Positions 15,071 to 23,924 are shown, counted from the stretch's first letter. The stretch is 32,529 bases of DNA from Robinsoniella sp. (GCA_023664735.1 JAMPFB010000021.1:1-32529); one strand, 5' to 3'. Program-made: numbers and translations. The notes: generated by a model from the sequence alone, not told the origin.

Positions 15071-17500
15071 TTATTGTCTAAGCTCAATGCCAAGCCCTTC
15101 CAGACCGTTTAAAATTTTCTTCATGGCGCTGTTTACATCTGCTTCCTCCAAGGTTCTGTCATTGGCACGGAAATAAATGGAATATGCCATGGATTTAAAG
15201 CCTTCCTTAATCTGCTCTCCTTCATAAATGTCAAACAGCTCATAATGCTCCATGATTTTGCCGCCTCTTTGGGCAAGCATTGCTTCAATCTGACCTGCCA
15301 GTATTTTCTTTGGAACTACCATGGAAATATCGCGTTTTACAGCAGGATACTTGGCAATTCCCCGATATTTTCTGTTAAAGGTTGCAAAAGGAAGGACTGA
15401 CTGTATGTCCAGCACTGCCACATAAGCCTTTGTTCCAATATCATAGTTATCACATACTTCCGGATGAACTTCGCCTAAGTAGCCTACTGTTTCGCCATCA
15501 TATACAATCTCTGCCTGTCTGCCGGGATGTAAGAAGGGCTTTCCTGCATTGGGGTCATAAACTGCTTTTTTATCCATGCCCACAGCCTCAAAAAATTCTT
15601 CTACTACGCCTTTCATAGTAAAGAAATCCCCATCTCCATACATGCCAAGGGTAAATTCCATTCTTTCATCCGGAAGCTCTGTAAGGGGCACTTCCTTTGG
15701 AAGATAAATATTACCCAGCTCATATAAGCGGACATCCTTATTTCTTCTATTATAATTGGTTGCTAAAGAAGTAAGCATTCCGTTTAAGGAAAGGGTTCTC
15801 ATAATGGAGAAATCCTCTCCTAACGGATTGGCAATCACGATTGCCTTTCTGAGCACATCCTCCTTTGGCAGCAGCAATTTGTCAAATACCTTTGGACTTT
15901 CAAAGGAATAACACATTCCCTGAGAAAAGCCACAGTACTCAGCAATATCTCTTGCCTTTTCTTCAATCCGCAGCTTAAAGGGCAGCTTTCCTGTGGTAGC
16001 TTTCCCGCTTGGAAGGGTAGTTGGAATCTTATCATAGCCGTAAAATCTTGCCACTTCCTCTGCAATATCCGCAATTCCTTCTAAATCCTGACGGAAGGAA
16101 GGAATTTCAAGAACCTTATCACCGTTTTCTTCTGTAAGCACTTTTAATTCCAGACGTTCAAAAATAGCAAGCATTTCCTGCTCTGAAATATCTGTGCCAA
16201 GCAACCCGTTGACTCTTTCCGCCTTAAAAGGAATCCGGTTAGGTGCCTTTAACGGCGCCTTTACATCTATCATGCCGTCCACTACTTCCCCGCAGCCTAA
16301 TTCTTCAATCAACTGACATGCCCTGTTAATGGCAGCCTCTGCATTATAAGGGTCCAGTCCCTTTTCAAACTTACCGGAAGCCTCGGTACGAAGCCCTAAC
16401 CGTTTTGCAGACTTGCGAATATTGGCTCCATGGAAAATGGCTGCTTCAAATAATACGGTTTTTACCTGTTCGGTAATTTTAGAATTTTCACCGCCCATTA
16501 TTCCAGCAATACCAATTTCCTTTTCTCCATCGCAAATCATCAGCATGTCCTTATCCAGCTTTCTGATTTGTCCGTCCAAGGTCTGGAATTCATCTCCGTC
16601 CTTTGCCCTGCGTACTATAATCTTATTGCCTGCAACCGTGGATAAATCAAAAGCATGCATAGGCTGCCCATATTCTTCCATGACATAATTGGTAATATCA
16701 ACCAGATTGTTAATCGGGCGGATACCGCTTGCTGCCAGCCTTCTCTGCATCCATTTCGGTGACGGTCCGATTTTGATATTGGTGCAGACCCTTGCACAAT
16801 ATCTTGGGCAAAGCTCCTGATCCTTTACTTCAACAGAAACATAATCTTCAATTTTTTTTCCGTTTCCCTTTACTTCCACTTTTGGAGGAATAAATGGTTT
16901 GCCAAAGGTAACTGCTGCTTCCCTTGCTATGCCAAGCACGCTGTAGCAGTCCACCCTGTTGGAAGTGATTTCATATTCAAAAACCGTATCCCGAAGTCCC
17001 AGCTCTTCTATCGCATCGGCTCCTACCTTTGCATCTTCCGGAAAAATGTAAATGCCAAGCTCCGGCGCCTCCGGATACATATCCCGACTTGAGCCTAGCT
17101 CTTCAATGGAGCACATCATACCAAAGGATTCCACCCCTCTTAGTTTTCCGTTTTTAATAATGATTCCATCTTCCGGCAGTGGGCCTCCGTCATGTCCGCC
17201 GGCAACCTTGCCTCCGTCTACTACCACAGGAACCTTGTCTCCTACCTTTACATTAGGCGCTCCCGTTACAATCTGCAGGGTTTCCTTTCCGATATTTACC
17301 TGACAGATAATCAGTTTATCCGCATCAGGATGTTTTTCAATTGCTTCAATCTGCCCCACATAAATCTTATCCAGATTTTTATCCAGTCTCTGAAAGGTTT
17401 CCACCTTTGTTCCTGTTAGCGTCATAGCATCTGTATATTCCTGATCGGTGCAGGTAAGCTCCGGCACATATGCCTTAATCCATGATAATGCTGTATTCAT
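15071..17500 (-). CDS. pheT: Phenylalanyl-tRNA synthetase beta subunit
   Basis: The large subunit of the alpha2-beta2 PheRS that charges tRNA-Phe. The order of domains is as expected for 809 residues: an EMAP-type tRNA-binding domain (about 40-150), B3/B4 editing domain (about 210-400), B5 domain (about 405-480), the inactive synthetase-like core, and a C-terminal FDX-ACB anticodon-binding domain (about 715-809). The ATG at 17500 follows an AAAGGA site. pheS lies upstream on the same strand, but a 196-bp palindromic MITE with target duplication separates the two genes, enlarging the gap to 286 bp. Expression should come from the T-box leader of pheS. Confidence 0.97.
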   Translation of the reverse strand: MNTALSWIKAYVPELTCTDQEYTDAMTLTGTKVETFQRLDKNLDKIYVGQIEAIEKHPDADKLIICQVNIGKETLQIVTGAPNVKVGDKVPVVVDGGKVAGGHDGGPLPEDGIIIKNGKLRGVESFGMMCSIEELGSSRDMYPEAPELGIYIFPEDAKVGADAIEELGLRDTVFEYEITSNRVDCYSVLGIAREAAVTFGKPFIPPKVEVKGNGKKIEDYVSVEVKDQELCPRYCARVCTNIKIGPSPKWMQRRLAASGIRPINNLVDITNYVMEEYGQPMHAFDLSTVAGNKIIVRRAKDGDEFQTLDGQIRKLDKDMLMICDGEKEIGIAGIMGGENSKITEQVKTVLFEAAIFHGANIRKSAKRLGLRTEASGKFEKGLDPYNAEAAINRACQLIEELGCGEVVDGMIDVKAPLKAPNRIPFKAERVNGLLGTDISEQEMLAIFERLELKVLTEENGDKVLEIPSFRQDLEGIADIAEEVARFYGYDKIPTTLPSGKATTGKLPFKLRIEEKARDIAEYCGFSQGMCYSFESPKVFDKLLLPKEDVLRKAIVIANPLGEDFSIMRTLSLNGMLTSLATNYNRRNKDVRLYELGNIYLPKEVPLTELPDERMEFTLGMYGDGDFFTMKGVVEEFFEAVGMDKKAVYDPNAGKPFLHPGRQAEIVYDGETVGYLGEVHPEVCDNYDIGTKAYVAVLDIQSVLPFATFNRKYRGIAKYPAVKRDISMVVPKKILAGQIEAMLAQRGGKIMEHYELFDIYEGEQIKEGFKSMAYSIYFRANDRTLEEADVNSAMKKILNGLEGLGIELRQ

Positions 17501-17539
17501 TTTCTTTATTCATTCCTTTCTGGAGTTATTTCTATAAGT

Positions 17540-17735
17540 GTAACAGTTCAGCCCACAGGCACAAAGCAGGTTTTATGCAGAGCACGTTTTCTACGTCGCC
17601 ACGCTTTCGCTCTATAAAAACGCAACAGTGCTAAGCTCGAAAATACCTCGCTAAGCGCTGGCGTTTTTATAAGGGCTCCTTTAGAAAACGTGCTCTGCAT
17701 AAAACCTGCCTTGCGCCTGTGGGTTGAACTGTTAC
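17540..17735. mobile_element. 195-bp palindromic MITE, copy D, with 8-bp target duplication
   Basis: The element runs from GTAACAGTTCAGCCC to GGGTTGAACTGTTAC, 196 bp. It is bounded by the perfect direct repeat CTATAAGT at 17532-17539 and 17736-17743. The arms are complementary almost throughout and carry a copy-specific block (GCAGGTTTTATGCAGAGCA). Orientation is as in copy A. Because it lies between pheS and pheT it would be transcribed as a long hairpin within the bicistronic mRNA. Confidence 0.95.
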
Positions 17736-17786
17736 CTATAAGTTATAGTTGATGGTTCACTGTCATTTTCATAACGGTATTTTTAA

Positions 17787-18806
17787 TTAAAATTGACGTA
17801 AGAACCGGATGTCATTTTCATACAAGAGACGCATATCGTCAATTTCATATTTCAACAATGCAATTCGTTCCAAACCGATGCCAAAAGCAAAGCCGGAATA
17901 TTCCTCCGGGTCAATGCCACTCATGCGCAGCACGTTTGGATGAACCATGCCACAGCCTAAAATTTCAATCCAGCCGGAGCCCTTACAGAAACGGCATCCG
18001 CTTCCCCCACACTTAAAGCAGGAAACATCCACTTCCGCACTTGGCTCTGTAAAATTAAAGTGATGAGGTCTGAATTTTACCTTTGTATCTTCTCCAAACA
18101 ATTCCTTTGCAAATTCCGCCAAAGTGCCTTTCAAATCCGCAAAGGTAATATTTTTGTCAATCACCAGCCCTTCTATCTGATGAAAGGATGGAGAATGTGT
18201 AGCATCCACTTCATCGGAACGGAATACCCTTCCCGGCGCTACCATGCGGATAGGAAGCTTTCCTTTTTCCATTTCATGGACCTGAGTGCCTGATGTCTGG
18301 GTTCTTAACAGAATATCTCCATTGATATAAAAAGTATCCTGTTCATCCTTTGCCGGATGGTCTGCTGGAATATTCAGCGCTTCAAAATTGTAATAATCCG
18401 TTTCCACTTCCGGTCCTTCCACTACCTCATAGCCCATTCCTATAAAGATTCTTTCCACCTCTTCCATGGCAATGGTATTTGGATGGCGGTGTCCCACATT
18501 ATTTTTCTTTGCAGGAAGCGTCACATCAATGACTTCCCGCTTCATCTGTGCCTCCCTTGCCATTTTTTCCATTTTTCCTTTTGCTTCTTCCAAAGCAGTT
18601 TCAATCTGCGCTCTTGCCTCATTTACCAGCTGTCCGATCTTTGGTCTGTCCTCAGGCGCAACATCCTTCATGCTTTTCAAAACAGCCGTAAGCTCGCCCT
18701 TCTTCCCAAGAAAAGCTACCCGCACATCATTGAGCTTTTCTAAGGCATCGGAATCCTGAATCTGTTTGATTGCCTCTGTCTTGATTTGTTCCAGTTTTTC
18801 TTTCAT
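17787..18806 (-). CDS. pheS: Phenylalanyl-tRNA synthetase alpha subunit
   Basis: The catalytic class II subunit of PheRS. An N-terminal coiled-coil (about 1-95) precedes the catalytic core. Motif 2 reads GRVFRSDEVDATHSPSFHQ (about 192-210), and motif 3 contains GIGLERIALLKY near 311-322. A Cys-rich CFKCGGSGCRFCKGSG segment, common in clostridial PheS, probably binds zinc. Length (339 aa) is usual. The gene follows a Phe T-box leader with its own terminator, so it is controlled by uncharged tRNA-Phe. The downstream partner pheT is separated by a MITE. Confidence 0.97.
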   Translation of the reverse strand: MKEKLEQIKTEAIKQIQDSDALEKLNDVRVAFLGKKGELTAVLKSMKDVAPEDRPKIGQLVNEARAQIETALEEAKGKMEKMAREAQMKREVIDVTLPAKKNNVGHRHPNTIAMEEVERIFIGMGYEVVEGPEVETDYYNFEALNIPADHPAKDEQDTFYINGDILLRTQTSGTQVHEMEKGKLPIRMVAPGRVFRSDEVDATHSPSFHQIEGLVIDKNITFADLKGTLAEFAKELFGEDTKVKFRPHHFNFTEPSAEVDVSCFKCGGSGCRFCKGSGWIEILGCGMVHPNVLRMSGIDPEEYSGFAFGIGLERIALLKYEIDDMRLLYENDIRFLRQF

Positions 18807-18921
18807 AATCTTCTCTTTTCTCCTTGTTTTTTTCTCTCTAAAGCAGGGCTCTTACCCTTGCAGCAGCCTAAACATTCATAAACATAAATGCATTCGTATT
18901 CTTTTAAGCTCTCACTGCCCC

Positions 18922-19252
18922 AGAAATAAAAAATGCCCCTACAACAAACTGCTGTAAGGGACGAATCTCCATCCGCGGTACCACCCATTTTCCCATGAAA
19001 ATGCCAATCACTTCACATGGGAAGGCTATTCCAAAGGCTCTCATTTTTGCGTAACGTGCACTTACGTTCTAACCTATTCCGACTATGGGAAGCAATACTT
19101 TGTAAGTTATATGTCCCTATCATTTCAGCCAGACTGCTCGGGTGGGAAATTCAATTTACATCTGTACTAAGGAAGCTTCCAGCCGATGGCTTCCTCTCTC
19201 TGCTAGAACATGTATCTTTACTAACACCGTCACTGCATTTTTCATTTACATA
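18922..19252 (-). promoter_or_regulatory. T-box leader (Phe) controlling pheS
   Basis: Read on minus, the leader begins near 19252. It has the Stem I features (AGAGAG purine motif near 19198, a specifier region containing TTC near 19148) and the T-box sequence GGGTGGTACCGCGG (18986-18973). It ends with a terminator (GCCCCTACAACA pairing with TGCTGTAAGGG, 18935-18960) and a T-run at 18933-18928. The T-box motif is the antiterminator half that pairs with the NCCA end of tRNA. The Phe specificity rests on the downstream pheS and on the TTC in the specifier region. Uncharged tRNA-Phe should allow read-through. Confidence 0.93.
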
Positions 19253-19258
19253 TCATTT

Positions 19259-19287
19259 ATTTTATGAAATCATTTCCAAAATGTCAA
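19259..19287 (-). promoter_or_regulatory. Promoter of the pheS T-box transcript
   Basis: Minus-strand TTGACA (19287-19282) and TAAAAT (19264-19259) are separated by exactly 17 bp, just upstream of the T-box leader. MITE copy E begins 29 bp further upstream. Confidence 0.8.
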
Positions 19288-19315
19288 GTAAGAAACCTTA
19301 CTTTTTCCTTTTTGC

Positions 19316-19511
19316 GTAACAGTTCAGCCCACAGGCGCAGAGGAAGGACTATACAGAGCATGTTTTCTTAAGGAGCCCTTATAAAAACGCCAGCGCTTAG
19401 CGAGGTACTTTCGAGCTTAGCACTGTTGCGTTTTTATAGAGCGAGAGCGTGGCGACGTAGAAAACATGCTCTGTATGATCCTTCCTCTGCGCCTGTGGGC
19501 TGAACTGTTAC
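19316..19511. mobile_element. 195-bp palindromic MITE, copy E
   Basis: A 196-bp element with intact ends GTAACAGTTCAGCCC (19316) and GGGCTGAACTGTTAC (19511). The arms are complementary with only a few differences. The arm-specific block is GCGCAGAGGAAGGA. Orientation matches copies B and C. The 8-bp flanks do not match each other, so the target duplication has decayed or the flanks recombined. It lies between the pheS promoter and the 3' end of the Rpn-type nuclease gene. Confidence 0.92.
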
Positions 19512-19538
19512 TATTTGATTTTAATTGTTATGGCTGAT

Positions 19539-20450
19539 TTATGCCAACTGCACTGATTGGCTTTCTAGCTCTTTAATTATGTCAAGAGATAACTCTGTAT
19601 AATCAGCTATATCCTCCAATGACATTTTGCCAGCCCTTATCATGCGGATAGCTGTCTTTTTTGCCTTGTTCTGCTCAGCTTCATAACGCTCACTCTTGAT
19701 ATAAGAGCGCATGACTTCTTCCTCGTCATATAAACTCATCATAATTGAAACAACCTCCTTTTCCCTGTCCTCTAAATATTCTCGTAACACATTCCTGTCT
19801 TTGCATATGCGGATAGTTTCTGTAATGGCTTTCTTTGTCCTTTCGTATTTCTTTCTCTGTTCATCATACACCTTTGAAAATATGATGTACTGATTGATAA
19901 TGCTGTCCGTATCACTCTCACAAATAACTTTGACTTTTACATCAATAGCAATATCATCAGCATCACCAAAAAACTCTTTTGACAAGGAAATTGTATCGGG
20001 TATATTCTTTTGATTACCTACATACACCACATACAATTCCGGTTTCGGCATTTTTGCTTTCTTGCTCTTGTATAGATTTTGATTTGTGCGTTCAAAATAA
20101 TCATGATATGTCTGCGCCAAATATAACAATGCCCGAATGATAATGTTTAACGTCCAAACGGATTGCGCTTCGACGAGAATAAAAATTTTTTCTCCCAAAC
20201 TGAATCCTAAATCATTATAAAGATTGTCCGTCAAAACATTCCTTATCGTTATGTCTGTCAATTCGTCCTCTGTCGCTGCTGTATCCTCTGGGTGAAGTGC
20301 CTTATATAACTGTAATAGATATTTTTTCATCTTAAATAAATCAGAAAATACGCTATCTTTGATAGTATATTTGGCAATGTTTTCTTCTGTTTCTGCTTGT
20401 TTCACATCGTCCTGCACCTTATCACCCCGGTTTCTTAAAATCTGTGACAA
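19539..20450 (-). CDS. Rpn/PD-(D/E)XK nuclease family transposase-like protein
   Basis: A 303-residue protein of the Rpn (recombination-promoting nuclease, formerly transposase_31-like) group common in Lachnospiraceae. The N-terminal part has the family start (TIKDSVFSDLF, 29-39). The nuclease core is visible as D80-LGF...ILVE94-A-Q96, the D...ExQ form of PD-(D/E)XK. A charged helical region (about 200-260) leads to a C-terminal helix-turn-helix-like tail (MSLEDIADYTELSLDIIKELE). The first codon used is TTG (20450) behind AGGAG at long spacing; a GTG at 20417 with GGGGTG upstream is an alternative. It looks more AT-rich than its neighbours by eye, consistent with transfer. It is flanked by MITE copy E and a solo MITE end. 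Confidence 0.82.
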   Translation of the reverse strand: MSQILRNRGDKVQDDVKQAETEENIAKYTIKDSVFSDLFKMKKYLLQLYKALHPEDTAATEDELTDITIRNVLTDNLYNDLGFSLGEKIFILVEAQSVWTLNIIIRALLYLAQTYHDYFERTNQNLYKSKKAKMPKPELYVVYVGNQKNIPDTISLSKEFFGDADDIAIDVKVKVICESDTDSIINQYIIFSKVYDEQRKKYERTKKAITETIRICKDRNVLREYLEDREKEVVSIMMSLYDEEEVMRSYIKSERYEAEQNKAKKTAIRMIRAGKMSLEDIADYTELSLDIIKELESQSVQLA

Positions 20451-20482
20451 AAGATAGTATAGATTACTCCTATCACACCTTA

Positions 20483-20511
20483 ATTATACAGAAAAATGTT
20501 TGTATTTACAA
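20483..20511 (-). promoter_or_regulatory. Promoter of the Rpn-type nuclease gene
   Basis: Minus-strand TTGTAA (20511-20506) and TATAAT (20488-20483) are separated by 17 bp. An AGGAG site follows at 20469-20465. Confidence 0.7.
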
Positions 20512-20540
20512 TAAAATTCACATTAAAGATTTCTTCCTCG

Positions 20541-20554
20541 GTAACAGTTCAACC
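20541..20554 (+). repeat. Solo terminus of the MITE family
   Basis: GTAACAGTTCAACC matches the consensus element end (identical to copy B) but is followed by unrelated sequence. It lies between the BrkB-family gene and the Rpn nuclease promoter. Confidence 0.6.
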
Positions 20555-20627
20555 TTTTTGTATGTGTTAAACTTAAATCACCCATAAAAAGCTGCGTCCC
20601 CTTACCATCCTCTTCCCCTCAAAAAAA

Positions 20628-21563
20628 TCAAGTGGAACTTCTCCCTCTCCTTTTTTTCCATATAAACAAATTAGCCGGCATTAAAAATTTATTAAGCATT
20701 GCTCCCATCAGCACAATATACATGCACATATACAGCCAAAGCATTAAAATAATAATGGTTGCAAGGCTTCCATACATGGTATAGCCGCCAAAATATTCCA
20801 GATAAATACTAAATCCCCATGAATATACTACCCACACAAGACTTGAAAAGACAGCTCCCGGAATCTGGGTATACCATTTCTGCCTTTCATTGGGCAGCCA
20901 TGTAAATAAAAACATAAGAAAAATAAACAACAAAAAGGATACGATAAAAAGCTTAAGGCTTGACAAAAAATCCATCAAATACCTGCTCTGGGGGATGGAA
21001 GTCCTGATAAATGCAACTACTGTATCTCCATATACCGTAATAGTCAAAGACATCATAATGGAGCAAATCAGTATGATAGTATAAATACAGGAACGAAATT
21101 TAAGTGCAAAGTACCCTTTTGTTTCCACATCATTGATTACATTCAGACCTCTGTTCAAAGCCCATATTCCTCTTGCACCAGCCCATATAGCTGCTATTGC
21201 TGTAACAGATAAAAGCGTTGTGGATTTTCCGTAAACTTCATTTACCACGCTGACTGCAATCGGATCGATGCTGTCAGGCATAAAATCTACAAGTGCATTC
21301 ATCAAGGTAGCCTTTGTAATAGGTGTATATGGAATAATGGAACAAAGCAGCAATAAAATGGGAATCAAGGATAAAAACATAAAAAATGCTGCACTGGAAG
21401 CATAAGCCCCAATATGATTATCATTAATCTGCTTTGCAAATTCCTTGCTCAGAATATATAATTTCTTCCACATAGCTTTCTTATCTTCTCCCCACTTTTC
21501 TAATCTGTTTTTATCTGTCCGTTTTCCTACTTCAATCAGTTTCTTTCCCTGTTGCCACTCCAT
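20628..21563 (-). CDS. YihY/BrkB family inner-membrane protein
   Basis: A 311-residue membrane protein of the YihY/BrkB family, often misnamed ribonuclease BN; its biochemical role is unsettled. About six membrane segments are visible, beginning with YASSAAFFMFLSLIPILLLLCS, and the family block IWAGARGIWALNRGLN lies near residues 125-141. The C-terminus is short and basic. The start at 21563 is 3 bp after the stop of the SpoIID-like gene, so coupling is likely. No clear ribosome-binding site precedes it, and Met31 (MWKKLYILSKEFA) is an alternative start closer to the usual family N-terminus. Confidence 0.9.
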   Translation of the reverse strand: MEWQQGKKLIEVGKRTDKNRLEKWGEDKKAMWKKLYILSKEFAKQINDNHIGAYASSAAFFMFLSLIPILLLLCSIIPYTPITKATLMNALVDFMPDSIDPIAVSVVNEVYGKSTTLLSVTAIAAIWAGARGIWALNRGLNVINDVETKGYFALKFRSCIYTIILICSIMMSLTITVYGDTVVAFIRTSIPQSRYLMDFLSSLKLFIVSFLLFIFLMFLFTWLPNERQKWYTQIPGAVFSSLVWVVYSWGFSIYLEYFGGYTMYGSLATIIILMLWLYMCMYIVLMGAMLNKFLMPANLFIWKKRRGRSST

Positions 21564-21566
21564 AAT

Positions 21567-23888
21567 TTATAATTTGGAAAGCGTAATTTTGTCATAAAAA
21601 AACTGTAATATTTCTTCATATGTATAGCCAAGATTGCCCATAGCCCTAGCTCCGTTCTGGCTCATGCCGATTCCATGTCCAAAGCCGCCTCCAATAACCA
21701 CATAGCTTTCCACCTTTTCTTCCCCTTCTGTTATCACAATGGCAAAAGCGCTTGGAAGCATACCCGAAATCTTAGACGTATCTCCGCTCTTGCGAAGTAC
21801 CTGTGTCCCTTCGTTAGCAAGCACGTAACGTACATTATGTTCCGAAAGTACCTTATAGGTTCCTTTTGTTCCTTCAATCAAAAGCTCATGTATGGCTCCA
21901 CCGCTGCTCCTTTCCAATACAGAAATGCTCTTTACATCTCCTAGCTTGCCGATTTCCTTTGACACAAAGGAACCATCCTCGCATTTTGTCAATACCTGAT
22001 CCGGTTTTGCTGCATATCTTGCCTTTAGCTGCTTTAATACAATATCCGGATCCAGCCTTGATGAATAGCTCCAGCGGTACCAGCCCTCTTCCTTTTCAAA
22101 ATCCCCTTCTCCAACTGACTGGATAAATGCACGAAACTCTTCTTCCTGCTTCATGTCTTCTGCAGACTTTATACAATCGGAGCCGATATTTTTGGCTGTC
22201 AGGTGCGCTTCTTCTTCTCCCTGACTGCTTTTCCATGCAAGGATATCCGTTCCATAGCCGCAGGAGGTAGAATAAAAGTAAGTGTCTGCTACCTGTCCCT
22301 TCGACATCACAACCTGCCCTTCCGTTTCGCGTACTGCACTAAGCGCCGCATCACTTTCCGTTATATTATTATATACCTGAAAAGCAGCGCTGTCATCCAC
22401 ATGTGCCCCATAGGATTGCAGACCGGATTTTTGCATATGTTTATAGGCATAGCTTCTGGCGCTGACTGCCTGCGCCTTTAATGCCTCCTTTGGATAGGAG
22501 GACGGCATTTCACTTGGGACTACTGAATACAAATATTCTTCCAGCAAAAGTTCATTAATCAGCAATAATCCCTGATCGGTCTTTTCAATTTCCATAGTCC
22601 CCCGATATGCAGGCGTCCCCTGTCCTCTTTCAATAGAATAGACTGTAGTTTTGGAGGTAAGGGCATCTGGCAGAACGAAAATACGGTTAGAAGTAAACAA
22701 CTCACTTTCTTTTGAAACGGTTACCTTTTCTCCCGGTTCAAACCGCTTCTCATAGCCTTCTCCTTTTATCATAAAGGCAGTATCCACACTAAATACGATT
22801 TCCTCATGATATGCTCCGGAAAATCCCGTTGTTTTCACTACTACCCGAATATTTTTCATATTTTCTTCCCTTGTTACAAGGGCAGCCACGATTTCCTTCC
22901 CATCCAGCACAAAATCCGTAAAGTCATATCCAATCTTCAAATCGGATAGCTGATAGTCCTCGCTTTCTCCATAAAGCTTATAAACCTGAATGTCATCTCC
23001 ATAAGAAAGCTTCCCATAGCCTTCGATTTCCATTTGATTTTCTTTAATGCTTAACAATTTTCCGTTTATTTTCTCATTATACGGTATAATATCGGAAAGC
23101 CTTCCCTCTGAAAATGCCACATCACCTATTACCTGTCTTTCCTCATAAGCCAAGCCTTCCTTATCCAGTGTCATCTCATATCCCTTCCACAATATGGAAA
23201 CCGTCTCCGGCAGGTTGCTGCTTATCCATGCTTTTTTCAAGGTAATGGTTCCGGGGCTTTTTTCCAGCAAAAGCACCAGTTTTTCCTTCGTGGTAATGGC
23301 AGTTACCTGGCTGACGCTGTCTGTTTCTTCCTTTTGAGGCTGCCAGCCCTGCTCCTGTAAATTAAGAATACGCACATCCGATAAATCTTTTGAAGCTGCC
23401 AGTACCTGCTCCGGCTTTAAAGGATTTTTTTCTAAATCCAGAGTCTTGTCTCCTGCTGACAGAAAAATCAGCTCTTCCTGTTTGATTTCCAACTGAGGCG
23501 CAAGCAGGTCAGCCGTCAAAAAATAAAATTCCAGAAAATCCTCCCAAAGCAGATAATGCCTTTTTTTATATTTGGCTGAAAGACCCTCAAGCCACTCTCT
23601 GCCAATTCCCGAAAGTCTGTCATCCTCTTTCATCCACGCATCTATCAGCTTTTCATATTCCCCATAGGTAAGGCTTTCTTCCTCCCCTTCCAGTTCTTCT
23701 AGCTGTTTTAAAGCAGAAGAATCTGCCAATTCCTTTATGAGCACAGCCGCCTCCTTCTTTTTTACATATGTACCTTCCACCTGTCTGCCTGATATCTGGT
23801 TCAGAATTGTAACAGTACCAACAATCATAATCCCAATTAAAAATATAAATCCCACTAACTGCCAAATAAGTTTCTTTTTTCGATTCAC
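21567..23888 (-). CDS. SpoIID/LytB domain protein
   Basis: A 773-residue membrane-anchored protein. A short basic N-terminus and one hydrophobic segment (about 8-30) anchor it; the rest is extracytoplasmic. The SpoIID/LytB domain occupies roughly 430-770, with LLLEEYLYSVVPSEMP, YPKEALKAQAVSARSYAY and a terminal GGFGHGIGMSQNGARAMG block. In SpoIID this domain is a lytic transglycosylase acting on denuded glycan during engulfment. This protein is about twice the size of classical SpoIID (about 340 aa) because of a long N-terminal region with no domain I recognise, so it is more likely a SpoIID-related cell-wall protein. Translation starts at GTG (23888) after AAGGG. The BrkB gene follows 3 bp downstream; a 6S-like RNA lies upstream. 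Confidence 0.88.
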   Translation of the reverse strand: MNRKKKLIWQLVGFIFLIGIMIVGTVTILNQISGRQVEGTYVKKKEAAVLIKELADSSALKQLEELEGEEESLTYGEYEKLIDAWMKEDDRLSGIGREWLEGLSAKYKKRHYLLWEDFLEFYFLTADLLAPQLEIKQEELIFLSAGDKTLDLEKNPLKPEQVLAASKDLSDVRILNLQEQGWQPQKEETDSVSQVTAITTKEKLVLLLEKSPGTITLKKAWISSNLPETVSILWKGYEMTLDKEGLAYEERQVIGDVAFSEGRLSDIIPYNEKINGKLLSIKENQMEIEGYGKLSYGDDIQVYKLYGESEDYQLSDLKIGYDFTDFVLDGKEIVAALVTREENMKNIRVVVKTTGFSGAYHEEIVFSVDTAFMIKGEGYEKRFEPGEKVTVSKESELFTSNRIFVLPDALTSKTTVYSIERGQGTPAYRGTMEIEKTDQGLLLINELLLEEYLYSVVPSEMPSSYPKEALKAQAVSARSYAYKHMQKSGLQSYGAHVDDSAAFQVYNNITESDAALSAVRETEGQVVMSKGQVADTYFYSTSCGYGTDILAWKSSQGEEEAHLTAKNIGSDCIKSAEDMKQEEEFRAFIQSVGEGDFEKEEGWYRWSYSSRLDPDIVLKQLKARYAAKPDQVLTKCEDGSFVSKEIGKLGDVKSISVLERSSGGAIHELLIEGTKGTYKVLSEHNVRYVLANEGTQVLRKSGDTSKISGMLPSAFAIVITEGEEKVESYVVIGGGFGHGIGMSQNGARAMGNLGYTYEEILQFFYDKITLSKL

Positions 23889-23924
23889 AGCTTTTCCCTT
23901 ATCCTTATTTTTTCTTAATCATAT

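Noticed and set aside
8918-19511. The five elements as a CRISPR-like array
   Set aside because: Copies are kilobases apart, in both orientations, with no spacers and no cas genes.
19316-20554. Copy E plus the solo end at 20541 as one composite transposon carrying the Rpn gene
   Set aside because: The solo terminus reads as an element start, not an outward-closing right end, and no matching 8-bp duplication flanks the interval.
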